Notes: generated from the letters alone by a model not told the origin. Counted from the first letter of the stretch, positions 47,176 through 57,730 are shown. The stretch: 64,000 bases of DNA from Adiantum capillus-veneris (GCA_014529385.2 CM043968.1:132936018-133000017), one strand, 5' to 3'. A program made the numbers and translations.

Positions 47176-48338
47176 TGTCACGTGACACATCCAACCCAAT
47201 ATGTCCGTGGACAAGCTACAGCATGATCAGGGTTCCGTCAGTCCAGTCAGTCTAGATTAGAAGTGATCTGGCACATTTTGTGAGTCTATTCATAGACCGT
47301 GCATGCCCAGTCACTTGGTATAGATGCATATCCTCTGGCTGCACACAGCATGATCATCAGTATTCCCATTAAAATCCATTAGAATCAGTTAGGGGATTTT
47401 TCCAGTGCATTTAGTCTATTTTTCCTATTTTTGACATTTTTCACTTATTAATTTGAGTGACTTTCCAACAAAAGTAGGTAGGGCAATTTGGGTAAGAAAA
47501 TATATAAGCAAACCAAAGTTAGCACTAAATGGCAGAAGAGGCAACAGGAGCCAAGCTCAGCAAGCAACTTCTCACAAGAACCTTGGTGGACTTTCCCCTC
47601 CAAGCAGCAGATTCCCTCACCTATCGTTTTTGCACAGCATCCCCAACCTGGCGTTTTTGCATCAGATCTGCATCACCAACAGTACCCAGTACCTAGCGTT
47701 TTTGCAAGGACCACAACAGCTAGCTTTTTTTATCATCAGGTTCATTGGCTTTTTTAGATTCCAAGCAGATAAAGACCTTCAAGTATAGCCCTAAGGAAGT
47801 AACAGATTCAGCATGAAAGACTCTCAGTTTTCAGCCTTGAAGATCCTCAGTTTTCAGCCGTAAACCTGCAGATTTTCAGCGACAAAAACCCACAGAAACA
47901 GCCCCCAAATCAGTGTTTTTGGACTAGTCGCAGATTTCAGCCCATAGCGTTTTTGGACAACAGATACAAGATTGCAGATTTCAGCCCTTAGGTCGGTGTC
48001 ATCATCCCCGTCGTCATTGCCGACAAAGCCTAGACTTGCATCAATCACATGCATTCAGTTTGTATCAGTTTGTGCAAACATAAGTAGAACACTCTCGCCA
48101 ACGAGAGTGGGGCCTTCAGAGGAGGATTTTACGTCTCGGGTGTCGTATCTCTCTTCTCTCTCTATCTCTCAGTCTCATACACTTGCACGCACAGTGTCCA
48201 CTCACTTTGTTTGTGATCATAGCATTCTCTCATTAAGAACGGAAGGCTCTACCTTCCATAAGAACAAAAGGAACCTTAGCACAGTTCGGAGCACTCATCT
48301 TGAGCAAAGCGCAAACATTCATTCCGCTATACCTAACA
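47176..48338 (+). repeat. B2 5' LTR
   Basis: 1163 bp, TGTCACGTGACAC to ATACCTAACA. A TATA-like aatatataagc lies near 47500. The subfamily has a distinct middle section compared with B1 and B-prime. Confidence 0.94.
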
Positions 48339-48826
48339 TTGGTATCAGAGCTTTGGTAGTGTTTTGTATCACTCAAGGAAAGAACCACAAGAATCAGAAG
48401 ATTTTTTTTTTTGCTTGTTGCGATCGCACAAACCCAAATTCGCTTGGGAGTGTCGATTCCTAATCGTGTTTTTGAAAAGTGACAGGAAACCCAAGAAAGA
48501 AGGGCTTGTCCAGCCTCCCCTTGTGTCTCTTTTCATTCATTGAGAGCAGACCGTGCACTTAGCGGCCGGCCAATCGACGTAAGGTGGGAAAAAGCAACCT
48601 TGGTGTGAGCGCAAGGCCGCCAAGAGGTGCGCCCGCAGAAAGGAGTAGAACTCGGGTGAAGAGAAGATCCTTCTCCAACACGGTTTGCAAGCAAAAGAAA
48701 ACCTCAAGAACCAAGACCCCCCAAGAACCCAAGTTCCTCGTGAACTTAAGAACCCAAGACCCTCAAGAACCCAAGTTCCTCGTGAACTTAAGAACCCAAG
48801 ACCACAAGAACCCACGACTTCAGTGG

Positions 48827-49657
48827 ATGATCATCACTCGAAGCGGAATGGCTACTTCGCTTGGAGGTGATGAGCATGAGAGAGGCGAAGAAGCATTTTC
48901 CCCACCAGGAGGTTTTCTTGACCCTTCCCCATCTACGACAAGGATTGCACTAACTCCTATGAAGAGGTTGCCGCAGTTGTTTATGGACAAGAAGTTCGAC
49001 TACAAAGAAAGGGCAGCCATAGATCGTGACTACGAAGAAAGAAGGGCAGCCATAGATCGTGAATTCGATGCAAGAATGAAAGCCATAGAGCGTCAGTATG
49101 ACTTGGAAGGAAAAGAAAGTGAAGCCAAATTTGATCGAGAGAACAAAGCAAGACAAGAAAAATTTGATCGCGAGAACAAAGCCCTCAAAGAAAAGAGAGA
49201 CCAACACATGAAAGAGTTCTTGCGACTTTTTTCTCAAGTGCAGGCACCGATGCAAGAGATTCAGGAAAAGGAGACTCTCTCAGTCTCTTCTTCTCCAAAG
49301 CATGATACACAAGATTTGCATGATTGTGTGAAGCATGCTGATGATTTGATTGACAATGACTTGCATGATGATTTGAATGACAATGATAAGCATGATGATT
49401 TGGATGCAAACGATTTGCATAATGATTTAGATGACAATGACAAGCATGATGATTTACATAATCAAGATGTGATTTCTCACAAGCATGATGAGTTGCATGA
49501 AGATGATGTGATTGTTCACAAGGATGATGTGTTAGTGGATGCTTTTTCTAGCGAAGCTAACCTCGTTACAGATTCGATCAATCACGAAGAATCGATCTTG
49601 GCTTTCGAGTCAAGGTCCAAAGAACCCCCACAGGACAATTCGATCATTCAGGAATAA
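48827..49657 (+). CDS. B2 ORF-A: gag-like start, coiled coil, His/Asp-rich repeat
   Basis: The frame is open from 48584, but its first ATG is at 48827, and that ATG (tggatggtcatcac context) is conserved in B0, B-prime and B1. From it the product starts MIITRSGMATSLGG, reminiscent of the M-x-T-R-S-G start of many plant gypsy gag proteins. About 276 codons follow: a Pro/Gly-rich piece, a long charged helix (RAAIDRDYEERRAAIDREFD) likely to form a coiled coil, then EKETLSVSSSPKHDTQDLHD and an acidic repeat built on H-D-D-L/D-N-D-K units. It ends at a TAA (SIIQE-stop) where B0 reads on into the next domain. No zinc knuckle is visible. The role is unknown; particle assembly is a guess. Confidence 0.75.
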   Translation: MIITRSGMATSLGGDEHERGEEAFSPPGGFLDPSPSTTRIALTPMKRLPQLFMDKKFDYKERAAIDRDYEERRAAIDREFDARMKAIERQYDLEGKESEAKFDRENKARQEKFDRENKALKEKRDQHMKEFLRLFSQVQAPMQEIQEKETLSVSSSPKHDTQDLHDCVKHADDLIDNDLHDDLNDNDKHDDLDANDLHNDLDDNDKHDDLHNQDVISHKHDELHEDDVIVHKDDVLVDAFSSEANLVTDSINHEESILAFESRSKEPPQDNSIIQE

Positions 49658-49688
49658 CCGATCTTGGCTCTCGAGCCTGTGAGTTCGC

Positions 49689-50417
49689 ATGATTGATACC
49701 CACGCATTGCTCGAGTGTTTCATTCGTGATCGTTTCCTGTATTTTAGTCAACGTCTTTATGTGATCCCTTTTCCTAGGCATGACATATTGTACGTTGAGC
49801 ACGTTTCACTCATGAATGAGCACGAATGTATGCGGATTGTTCATGAAAAGCATAAAAGTATGCATTCAAGGAAGTCACATTTTATGTCTCTTCCTTGGCG
49901 TGACACAGTTGTAGAAAGAGCACATGAAAGTATGAGCACCAAGCATGGGCAATTCCGTTGTGAATTACCACAATTGATTGCTCTAGATTATAAGAGAAAG
50001 ATTCGATCTCATTGTTTGCGTGTATGTGGTGAACGGTTTGGCATTCCGTCTATTGGTTCATTTACATTGCATGCACAGTCTTTAGAGAAGACGAGATTTT
50101 TTCCACTCACTTTACATGGAATAGGTATGTTCATGGTTTTGTGTTGGAAATGGTTTCAGGAATTTTCAGCCATGGAGATTCTTGAAGAAGAAAGAAGCAT
50201 GACTCTCGACGAAGTTGAAGCATCGAAGGAGCCACAGAAGACTTTGTGTCGCTTTCGCCACGACCCAAAGAAGCAAGCGTTGCAGACCTTTATGAACTTC
50301 AAGTACCGCACGACCCACACATCAGAGTGGGCCGGCGAAGAGTCCCTTCCAAGATTCCGGATGCTATTGGCGATCTCCCTCGACGCCATACAGTTCGGTA
50401 CCAGTACCTCACTTTGA
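49689..50417 (+). CDS. B2 ORF-B: conserved domain of unknown function
   Basis: 242 codons from an ATG at 49689, continuing the ancestral frame of ORF-A (fused in B0). Recognisable conserved blocks across B0, B1 and B2: FIRDRFLYFSQRLYVIPFPR, MSLPWRDTVVERA, LPQLIALDYKRKIRSHCLRV, FPLTLHGIGMFMVLCWKWFQ, then KEPQKTLCRFRHDPKKQALQ and LLAISLDAIQFGTSTSL. The Met/Phe/Trp-rich stretch could be a membrane-associating or core helix. I recognise no RT, integrase, protease or nucleic-acid-binding motif. The stop lies just before the purine tract, so the ORF ends at the 3' LTR. Conservation over three diverged copies suggests past selection. Confidence 0.72.
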   Translation: MIDTHALLECFIRDRFLYFSQRLYVIPFPRHDILYVEHVSLMNEHECMRIVHEKHKSMHSRKSHFMSLPWRDTVVERAHESMSTKHGQFRCELPQLIALDYKRKIRSHCLRVCGERFGIPSIGSFTLHAQSLEKTRFFPLTLHGIGMFMVLCWKWFQEFSAMEILEEERSMTLDEVEASKEPQKTLCRFRHDPKKQALQTFMNFKYRTTHTSEWAGEESLPRFRMLLAISLDAIQFGTSTSL

Positions 50418-50428
50418 AAAGGAGGGGA
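50418..50428 (+). other. Family B polypurine tract
   Basis: aaaaggagggga abuts the TG of the 3' LTR. The same tract precedes the 3' LTRs of B0 (30636) and B1 (53552). Confidence 0.85.
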
Positions 50429-51391
50429 TGTCACGTGACACATCCAACCCTACGTGTCCGTGGACAAGCTATAACATAATCAGGGTTCAATCAGTCTAGT
50501 CAATCTAGATTAGAAGTGATCTAGCACTTTTTGTGCGTCTATTCGTAGACAGTGCATGCTCAGTCACTTGGTATAGATGCATATCCTCTGGTTGCACACA
50601 GCATGATCATTAGTATTCCCATCAAAATCCATTAGAATCAGTTAGGGGATTTTTCCAATGCATTTAGCCTAATTTTCCTATTTTGACATTTTTCACTTAT
50701 TAATTTAAGTGACTTTCCAACAAAAGTAGGTAGGGCAATTTGGGTAAGAAAATATATAAGCAAACCAAAGTTAGCACTAAATGGCAGAAGAGGCAACAGG
50801 AGCCAAGCTCAGCAAGTAACTTCTCACAAGAACCTTGGTAGACTTTTCCCTCCAAGCAACAGATTCCCTCACCTAGAGTTTTTGCACAGCATCCCCAGCC
50901 TGGCGTTTTTGCATCAGATATGCATTGCCAACAGTACCCAGCACCCAGCGTTTTTGCAAGGACCACAATTGCTAGCGTTTTTTTTCATCAGATTCATTGG
51001 CGTTTTTAGATTCCAAGCAGATAAAGACCTTCAAGTATAGCCCTAAGGAAGTAACAGATTCAGCAGGAAAGACTCTCAGTTTTCAGCCTTGAAGATCCTC
51101 AGTTTTCAGCCCTAAACCTGAAGATTTTCAGTGACAAAAACCCACAGAAACAGCCCCCAAATCAGCGTTTTTGGACTAGTCGCAGATTTCAGCCCATAGC
51201 GTTTTAGGACAACAAATACAAGATTGCAGATTTCAGCCCTTAGGTCGGTGTCATCATCCCCGTCGTCATCGCCGACAAAGCCTAGACTTGCATCAGTCAC
51301 ATGCATTCCATAAGAACAAAAGGAACCTTGAGCACAGTTCGGAGCACTCATCTTGAGCAAAGCGCAAACATTCATTCCACTGCACCTAACA
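50429..51391 (+). repeat. B2 3' LTR (internally deleted)
   Basis: 963 bp, TGTCACGTGACAC to CACCTAACA. It lacks about 200 bp present in the 5' LTR (between atgcattc and cataagaac, partner positions about 48055-48258), including the ctctcgcc block. Confidence 0.93.
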
Positions 51392-51467
51392 CGCACGTAA
51401 CCCAAGTCCTCTTGGACGTGTCGATTCCTAATCGTGTTTTTGAAGAGTGACAAGAAACCCAAGAAAG

Positions 51468-51807
51468 CGTACTGGCCTGCCATGTCATCATTTCTGCAAG
51501 GGGGCCCTTGCCAGAGGGGGTGTGTGTGTGTACTGGGCAGCCACGTCATCGAGTTGTGACATACCCCCCTCTTGAAAGCATTGTAATCGCCCTTACGCCT
51601 GCAAAACAGACAAAACCCACAAACTGTCTTAGCAGACACTGATTGTTAGTACCGACGCACTAGGAACACACATCTAGCACATGTATCAATCGACAGTCAC
51701 ATCACACAACATCACAGGACATCACTTGACATCACAAGAGATCACATGACAGCCTGTAGTCATTTCGTCTATCAGTTCCTGCACTTCAACAAGTCAAGAA
51801 CAAATCA
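51468..51807 (+). other. 340-bp G4-family LTR/3'UTR fragment inserted in B1
   Basis: Between aacccaagaaag and ggcttgtctagcc, which are adjacent in B2, lies DNA matching the G4 LTR end, purine-tract complement (gtgacatacccccctcttg) and first part of the 3' UTR (compare 26332-26700). There is no LTR structure and no clear target duplication, so it looks like filler DNA or captured sequence rather than a normal insertion. Confidence 0.75.
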
Positions 51808-51888
51808 GGCTTGTCTAGCCTCCCCTTGTGCCTCTTTTCACTCATTGAGAGCAGACCGTGCACTTAGCGGCCGGCCAATCGACGTGAG

Positions 51889-53540
51889 GTGGGAAAAAGC
51901 AACCTTGGTGTGAGCGCAAGGCCGCCAAGGGGTGCACCCGCGGAAAAGAGCAGAACTCGAATGAAGAGAAGATCCTTCTCTAACATAGATTGCAAGCGAA
52001 AGAAGAACCTCAAGAACCCAAGAACCTCAAGACTCCCAAGAACCCAAGTTCCTCATGAACTTAAGAACCCAAGACCACTAGAATCCACAAGAACCCACGA
52101 CTTCAGTGGATGGTCATCACTCGAAGCGGAATGGATACTTCGCTTAGAGGTGATGAGCATGAGAGAGGCGAAGAAGAATTTTCCCCACCAGGAAGTTTTT
52201 CCGACCCTCCCCCTTCCCCATCTACGCCAAGGATTGCACTGACTCCAATGAAGGAGTTGCCGTAGTTGTTTATGGACAGGAAGTTAGAACACGAAGAAAG
52301 AAGGGCAACCATAGATCGTGAATACGACGCAAGAATGGAAGCCATAGAGCATGAGCACGAGCGCGAGAACAAAGAAAGACAAGCAAGATTTGATCGCGAG
52401 GACAGAGCAAGAATGCAAGAGATGTTGCGACTCTTTTCTCAAGTGCAGACGCACTTTGCACAGAATCAGGAAAAGGAGACTCTCTCATTCTCTACTTCTC
52501 CAAAGCAAGACACATGATTTGCATGATTATGATAAGCATGATGAATTGCATGATAATGATGAGCATGATGATTTGCATGATCAAGATGTGATTTCTCACA
52601 AGCATGATGATTTGCAGGAAGATGATGTGATTGTTCACACGGATGATGTGTTAGTTGATACTTTCTCTAGTGAAGCTAACCTCATTGCAGATTCAATCAA
52701 TCACGAAGAACCGATCTTGGCTCTCGAGCCTAGGTCCAAAGAACCCCCTCAGGAAGAACCGATTTTGGATCTCAAGCCTAGGTCCAAAGAACCCTCACAG
52801 GAAGTACTATGTGTTCGCATGATTAGTTAGCACGCATTGTACGAGTGTTTCATTCGTGATCGTTTCCTGTATTTTAGTCAGCATCTTTATGTGATCCCTT
52901 TTCCTAGGCATGACATTGTTGAGCACGTTTCACTCATGGATCAGCACGGATGTATGAGGATTTCTCAAGGAAAGATGAAATGTTTGCAGCCACGGAAGTC
53001 ACATTCCATGTCTCTTCCTTGGCATGACACAGTATCAGAAAGAGCACAAGAAAGATTGAGCATCAAGCATGGGCATGTCCATTGTGATTTGCCACAATTG
53101 ATTGATTTAGATCAGAAACACAAGATTCGATCTCACTGTTTGCGTGTGTGTGGTGAACGGGTTGGCACTCGTCTATTTGTTCATCTACATTGCATACACA
53201 GTCTTTCGAGAAGACGATATTTTTTCCAGTCACTTTACATGGAATAGGTATGTTCATGTTTTTGTGTTGGAAGTGGTTTCAGAAATTTTCAGCCATAGAG
53301 ATTCTTGAAGAAGGAAGAAGCATGACTCTAGACAAAGTTGAAGCATTGAAGGAGCCTCAGAAGACTCTCTGTCGCTTTCGGCGCGGCCCAAAGAAGCAAG
53401 CGTTGCAGACAATTAGGAAGTTCAAGTATCGCACGACCCACGCATCAGAGTGGGCCAACGAAGAGTCCTTTCCAGGATTCCGGATGTTATTGGCGATCTC
53501 CCTCGACGCCATACAATTCGGTACCAGTACCTCACTTTGA
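51889..53540 (+). pseudogene. B1 coding region
   Basis: Frames 51889-52242, 52266-52517, 52351-52830, 52837-53247 and 53190-53540 carry the same modules as B2: SARPPRGAPAEKSRTR, SPPGGF-like region, RKLEHEERRATIDREYDAR, EKETLSFSTSPKQDT, His/Asp repeats, EPSQEVLCVRMIS, then a TAG where B0 has Gln, and the C-terminal domain (SLPWHDTVSERAQERLSI, FLCWKWFQKFSAIEIL). Several single-base frameshifts separate them. Confidence 0.8.
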
Positions 53541-53551
53541 AAAGGAGGGGA

Positions 53552-54771
53552 TGTCACGTGACACATCCAACCCTATGTGTCTGTGGACAAGCTACAGCAT
53601 GACCAGGGTTCAGTTCAATCAAGTCAGTCTAGAATAGGAAGTAATCTGGCACTTTCGTGAGTTTGTTCGCAGACCGTGCATGTCCAAACACTTAGATTAG
53701 ATGCATATCCTCTGGTTGCACACAGCATGATCATCAGATTTCCATCAAGAGCATTTTTACAGTGCATAAACCTATTGTCCTCATTTTAGCCAATTTTCAC
53801 TTATTATTATTAAGTGACTTTTGTTAGAAAGTAGGTAGGGCAATTTTGCTAAGTTTGTATATAAGCAAACCTAGCGCTAGCACTTTCTGGCAAAAGAGGC
53901 AACAGGTGCACCTTGCTCAACAGGCAACTTCTCAACAGGACCAGAACAGCATGGCCTAGCGTTTTTGCATCAGCATCAAGCTAGCATTTTTTGCAAGACA
54001 GATCAGCCTTGGCGTTTTTGCATTGCAGAGCAGCTTCGGCATTAGCAGACAAAGCAGATCCACTTGACGACAGCAAATCAGCCCTAGCATTAGTGGATTT
54101 CCTCCAACAACAGATTTTCAGCCCTACAGTTTTGCATCAGCATCACACTTCAGCATTTTGCAGATTCACCGCGACAGAACATCAAGAAACATCAGCGTTT
54201 TCAGTTTTCAGCCTTTAGACACAGCAGAAGAAGTCCCAAACCTCGCAGACTTCACCTCCCCGCAACAGATCCTCGCCGCACGGTCAGATCCATCGAAGTT
54301 TGGAGTTTCAGCCCGGAAAACGCAGATTTCAGCATATGTGTTTTCAGTGCGTCGTCGTCGTACCGTCGTCATTGACATCGTCACCGACATAGAGTCAAAA
54401 TTTCGCAGATAAAGATTTGCAGATTTCAGCCCTTAGCATTTTCAGATTTCAGCCCGTCTCGTCGTCGTCGACATCGTCGGCAAGTCCAAGCATTGTAGAG
54501 ATTTGTGCAATCATAAGTAGACCGCTCTCGCCATAGAGAGTGGGGCCTTCGGAGGAGGGTTTTTGACAACTTCCTGGTGTCGTATTCTTCTCTCTGTCTC
54601 TCAGACTTATGCACCTTCATTCACAGTGTCCATTCACTTTGTTTGTATCCATTGCACTCTCTCATTAAAGAACGGAAGGCTCTCCCCTCCATAAGTAAAA
54701 GGAACCTTGAGCACAGTTCGAAGCACTCATCTTGAGCTCAAGTTCAACATTCACTTCCGTTGCACCTTACA
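53552..54771 (+). repeat. B1 3' LTR
   Basis: 1220 bp, TGTCACGTGACAC to CACCTTACA, preceded by aaaaggagggga. It is closely related to the 5' LTR at 45929 and retains the agcgttttt motif cluster (about 53950-54200). Confidence 0.94.
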
Positions 54772-54945
54772 ATCAAGGTGACTAGACCATCCTCCAATAC
54801 CTGACGTATGAAGTGGTACCGCACATCTATGTGTTTGGTACGCACATGAAACATGGCACTCTGGCTATCACAACCCAGCACGGTTGTATGAGCAGTGTTC
54901 CTCTCATGGCAATGGTAGTCCCAAGCCATAGCAATCACACAAGAC
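54772..54945 (-). pseudogene. Copia-2 RNase H fragment, right part
   Basis: Encodes CDSQSAMFHVRTKHIDVRYH and HFIRQVLEDGLVTL, the end block of copia RNase H, and joins the left part at 37226 when B1 and G5 are removed. Upstream copia-2 coding is absent: the sequence changes to gypsy gag near 54945, so most of copia-2 has been deleted. Confidence 0.85.
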
Positions 54946-55445
54946 CTCCAAGGTTATCAGCTCGAGAAGAGACACGTACTGAGAGTTGTCGAGAAATTAC
55001 TAGGGTTTCCATGGAAAGCATTTCAAGATACCCCACTCTGCTAGCACTTGCACTCCAAAGGAAGATGTCAGAAACCATATAACTTCAGGCAAAAAATTTC
55101 TTAAAAACTTGCCAAGTCCTTGGAGTGTGCGGCTTGGTAGCTATAGACTTCCACCACTGCATGACACTGCATCTGAGAAAAACAGCAGCTCGAAACAAAT
55201 CTTGGATCCTTCTCTTGCAAGTGATCTTTATGGCGTATGCCCTGTAAGACATGAGCGCTGCAGACAGGAGCGCACTCGATGCGCAATGAAGTGAGGGTGG
55301 GAGTGGCTAATAAGTTCGGGGTCGGGACCCGAAGATACTTCAAATAAGATCCCGATAGACTTTGGAAGCGTCGGTTTGCTCTGATTGCTCTTTTGTAGGA
55401 CGGGTATGCTTTCAGAAAAGCTCATGCTTGAAGCTCTAATACCAT
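54946..55445 (-). pseudogene. Gypsy G6 primer site, leader and gag start
   Basis: On the minus strand the primer site TGGTATTAGAGC (55433-55444) is followed by a gag-like frame (MSFSESIPVLQKSNQSKP) and, after frame changes, a gag core (RAAVFLRCSVMQWWKSIATK, TPRTWQVFKKFFA). It is truncated at about 54945 against copia-2. The flanking LTR-like unit at 55446 is in the opposite orientation to that expected. Confidence 0.65.
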
Positions 55446-55977
55446 TGTCACAAGACGGGCACCACGTGCCAACGGAAAAGAACAGATTGAACAAATTTTT
55501 AGCACTTCAATAACACTTGTAAGAATAAATAAGCCTCAGGGGCTCACTTCTCTGGGGATGTGGACGCAGAGACAGAGAGTGAGCACCCGCGGCCTCTTGC
55601 ACTTAGCACACAGATTAATATAAAAAGAAATATCGAAAGGAGCGCCAGTCTTTGGGGCCAATACCTCTTGGCACGGACCTACACCGAGCCGTGTCATCTT
55701 TTCTTTACTGTTTTAAAGTGAATCTCTGCTGTGTTGTGGTAAAATCTTGACTTGGGGTGTCCAAGTTTGTTACAAAGAGCGCAAGTATCAGCATTGTACT
55801 GAGTTGAAGCAATATAAAGAAATACCCACCATTTGGGGCCAGTGCTCTCTTGGTGTGGAATTCCGCCACTCCCTGTCTCATGTGTCGTGCATCTCTTTCA
55901 AGTCAGTTGTTATTAAAGTGCTTAAAGTTGTTCAGTCTGTTCTTTTCCGTTCGCACGTGGTGCCCGTTCTCGTGACA
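55446..55977. repeat. Inverted LTR composite with about 73-bp terminal inverted repeats
   Basis: The unit starts TGTCACAAGACGGGCACC and ends GGTGCCCGTTCTCGTGACA, and the first and last roughly 73 bases are inverted copies of each other. The left 333 bp (to TTTGTTACA at 55778) is an LTR of the G4 type in plus sense, and the right part is a second, diverged piece. Relative to the primer site at its left the LTR is flipped. Confidence 0.7.
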
Positions 55978-57042
55978 ACAATCCTATGGTGTAGGAACTT
56001 CTTCTCCAATTCCACTCTCATCACCTTCACACGAAGTATCCATTCCGCTTCTGGTAATGACCATGCGCTGAGTACTTGGGTACTTGGGGTACTTTGGGTA
56101 CTTGGTATTGCTTGCAATCTGCGTTTAAGAAGGCTTTTCTCTTACCCAAGCTCAACTCCTTCATGCAGGTGCCCCTTAGCGGCCTTGCGCTCACACCAAG
56201 GTTGCTTTTCCCTCCTCACATCGATTGGCTTGCCGCAATGTACAAGGTCTGCTCTTAATGAGAGGAAAGAAAAACGAGGGGAGTCTTGACAACATAGTTA
56301 CCCGAAACGGGGAACGGGGAACGACAACATGCATGAAATGCCATTCCCTGTTTTGGATACTCACGTATGAAGCACGAAACAAGAATGGCACACATGCACA
56401 TAGGGTTAGATGTGCACATGACAAAGGCCGTACTCTTCTCCTGAAGTCCCGGAAGAAGCACTAGAACCTCCGTTAGTTTCTTCACTCAGGCATGTGCTGA
56501 GTGCCTGGGTACTTGAGGTACTTTGGGTACTTGGGGTCCTTGGTACTTGGTATTGCTTGCAATTTGCATTTAAGAAGGCTTTTCTCTTACCCAAGCTCAA
56601 CTCCTTCCTGCGGGTGCCCCTTGGCGGCCTTGCACTCACACCAAGGTTGCTTTTTCCCACCTCACATTGATTGGCCTACCGCAATGTGCAAGGTCTACTC
56701 TTAATGAGTGGAAAAGAGAAACGAGGGGAGTCTCGACAACATAGCTACCCGAAACGGGGAACGGGGAACGACAACATGCATGAAATGCCATTCCCTGTTT
56801 TGGATACTCACGTATGAAACACGGAACGAGAATGGCCCACATGCACATAGGGTTAGATGTGCACATGACAAGGCCGTACTCTTCTCTTGAAGTCTCGGAA
56901 GAAGTTCAACTCCCACTAGAAAGTCCGTTAGTTTCTTCACTCAGGCAGGTAGGGATAATTGTTTCCCCACTGCCAGATTCACTATCAGAATCCATGTGTG
57001 CTGCAAAAAAAGGGATCAAATCCTTCGTAGAAGAAGAATTGT
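55978..57042 (-). pseudogene. Family B-like fragments with a 430-bp tandem duplication
   Basis: Minus-strand sequence matching family B leader and ORF-A (for example GKSNLGVSARPPRGTRR; cattaccagaagcggaatgg near 56050). Two tandem units, 56062-56490 and 56491-56945, share the same content, including a piece resembling the start of a B LTR (gtgcacatctaacccta). Near the primer site a short frame MDSDSESGSGETIIP starts. It is a scrambled, non-functional element. Confidence 0.7.
56062..56945. repeat. Tandem duplication, units of about 429 and 455 bp
   Basis: Both units begin catgygctgagt and run to cgttagtttcttcactcagg. They contain the same gaaacggggaacggggaacg block and differ by small indels. 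Confidence 0.88.
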
Positions 57043-57730
57043 ATGAGCTCTAATACCACTGCAATAGACTTGGACACTCCAAGCCAAAGACCTATAGCAA
57101 TACATGTAAGAGTAATTGGAAACAATTGAACAAAACTAAAAATAGAGAGAGAGAGAGAGAGAGATGACACAACACAACGGAGTTTCGCACCGAGATGCAC
57201 TGGCCCCAAAGACTAGCGCCCCTTCTCGGTATTTCTTTATTATTATGCTTTCAGAAAATACAAGGTCCAAGGGTCCCCTCTCTTTAGCAATGCTCCCAAC
57301 AAAACAGCTCAAAGAAGAGACCCTCGCACCCTTTTAAAGGACTTGTCAAAAGAAGTTACATGACAAGCGGGGAGTTCAAAAGCATCTGATACCCAAAAGC
57401 TAGCGTCGAACGGGCTGTCTGCAAATCGCGAAAATCTGTATTGTGCCACATCATCCCGTAAATCACGGAAGTCCGTACACTGCCACGTCATCATTGCTCT
57501 ATGCAAATTTAGGGTCCTTTTTTTATTTTTGATGCGTTTTAGGTCCCCTTGGCTGGGGTCCATAAGTCAGTACAACTTATGGGTTAGGTTTTTAAACCTA
57601 ACCCCTTTTTAGGCCACTCAGCTGAGGTTTGTAATTTGGTAAAACTTCAACTGTCTCTTTCGCTAGGGTTGTAGGCCCCCTCTTGTCCGGCCTCTGTCCT
57701 TTAGGCATGCCACAAAATCACTTTGTGACA
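57043..57730 (-). repeat. LTR with adjacent primer site (57043-57056), G4-related
   Basis: The minus-strand primer site GTGGTATTAGAGC adjoins an LTR reading TGCAATAGACTTGG to TTTGTGACA (57058-57730) on the plus strand. It is related to the G4 LTR (ggacactccaag, ggccccaaagact, tatttcttta). A (GA)n run lies near 57143. It is the 5' LTR of the scrambled minus-strand element to its left. Confidence 0.75.

Larger units (their letters stand above)
47176..51391 (+). mobile_element. B2, complete family B element nested in B1
   Basis: 4216 bp with LTRs 47176-48338 and 50429-51391 and an exact duplication (cgcac at 47171-47175 and 51392-51396). It inserted into B1 only 76 bp after B1's primer site, and removing it rejoins B1 sequence homologous to its own leader. 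Direction is plus. It has a primer site at 48340-48351, two long frames and the purine tract aaaaggagggga immediately before the 3' LTR. No RT, protease or integrase is present. Confidence 0.96.
45929..54771 (+). mobile_element. B1, family B element hosting B2
   Basis: 5' LTR 45929-47086, primer site 47088-47099, internal 47100-47175 and 51392-53551, 3' LTR 53552-54771. Target duplication is gtcaa (37222-37226, left of G5) and atcaa (54772-54776), four of five matching. The host is copia-2. Without B2 it is about 4.6 kb, including a 340-bp foreign insert. It encodes only the family B reading frame. Confidence 0.92.
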
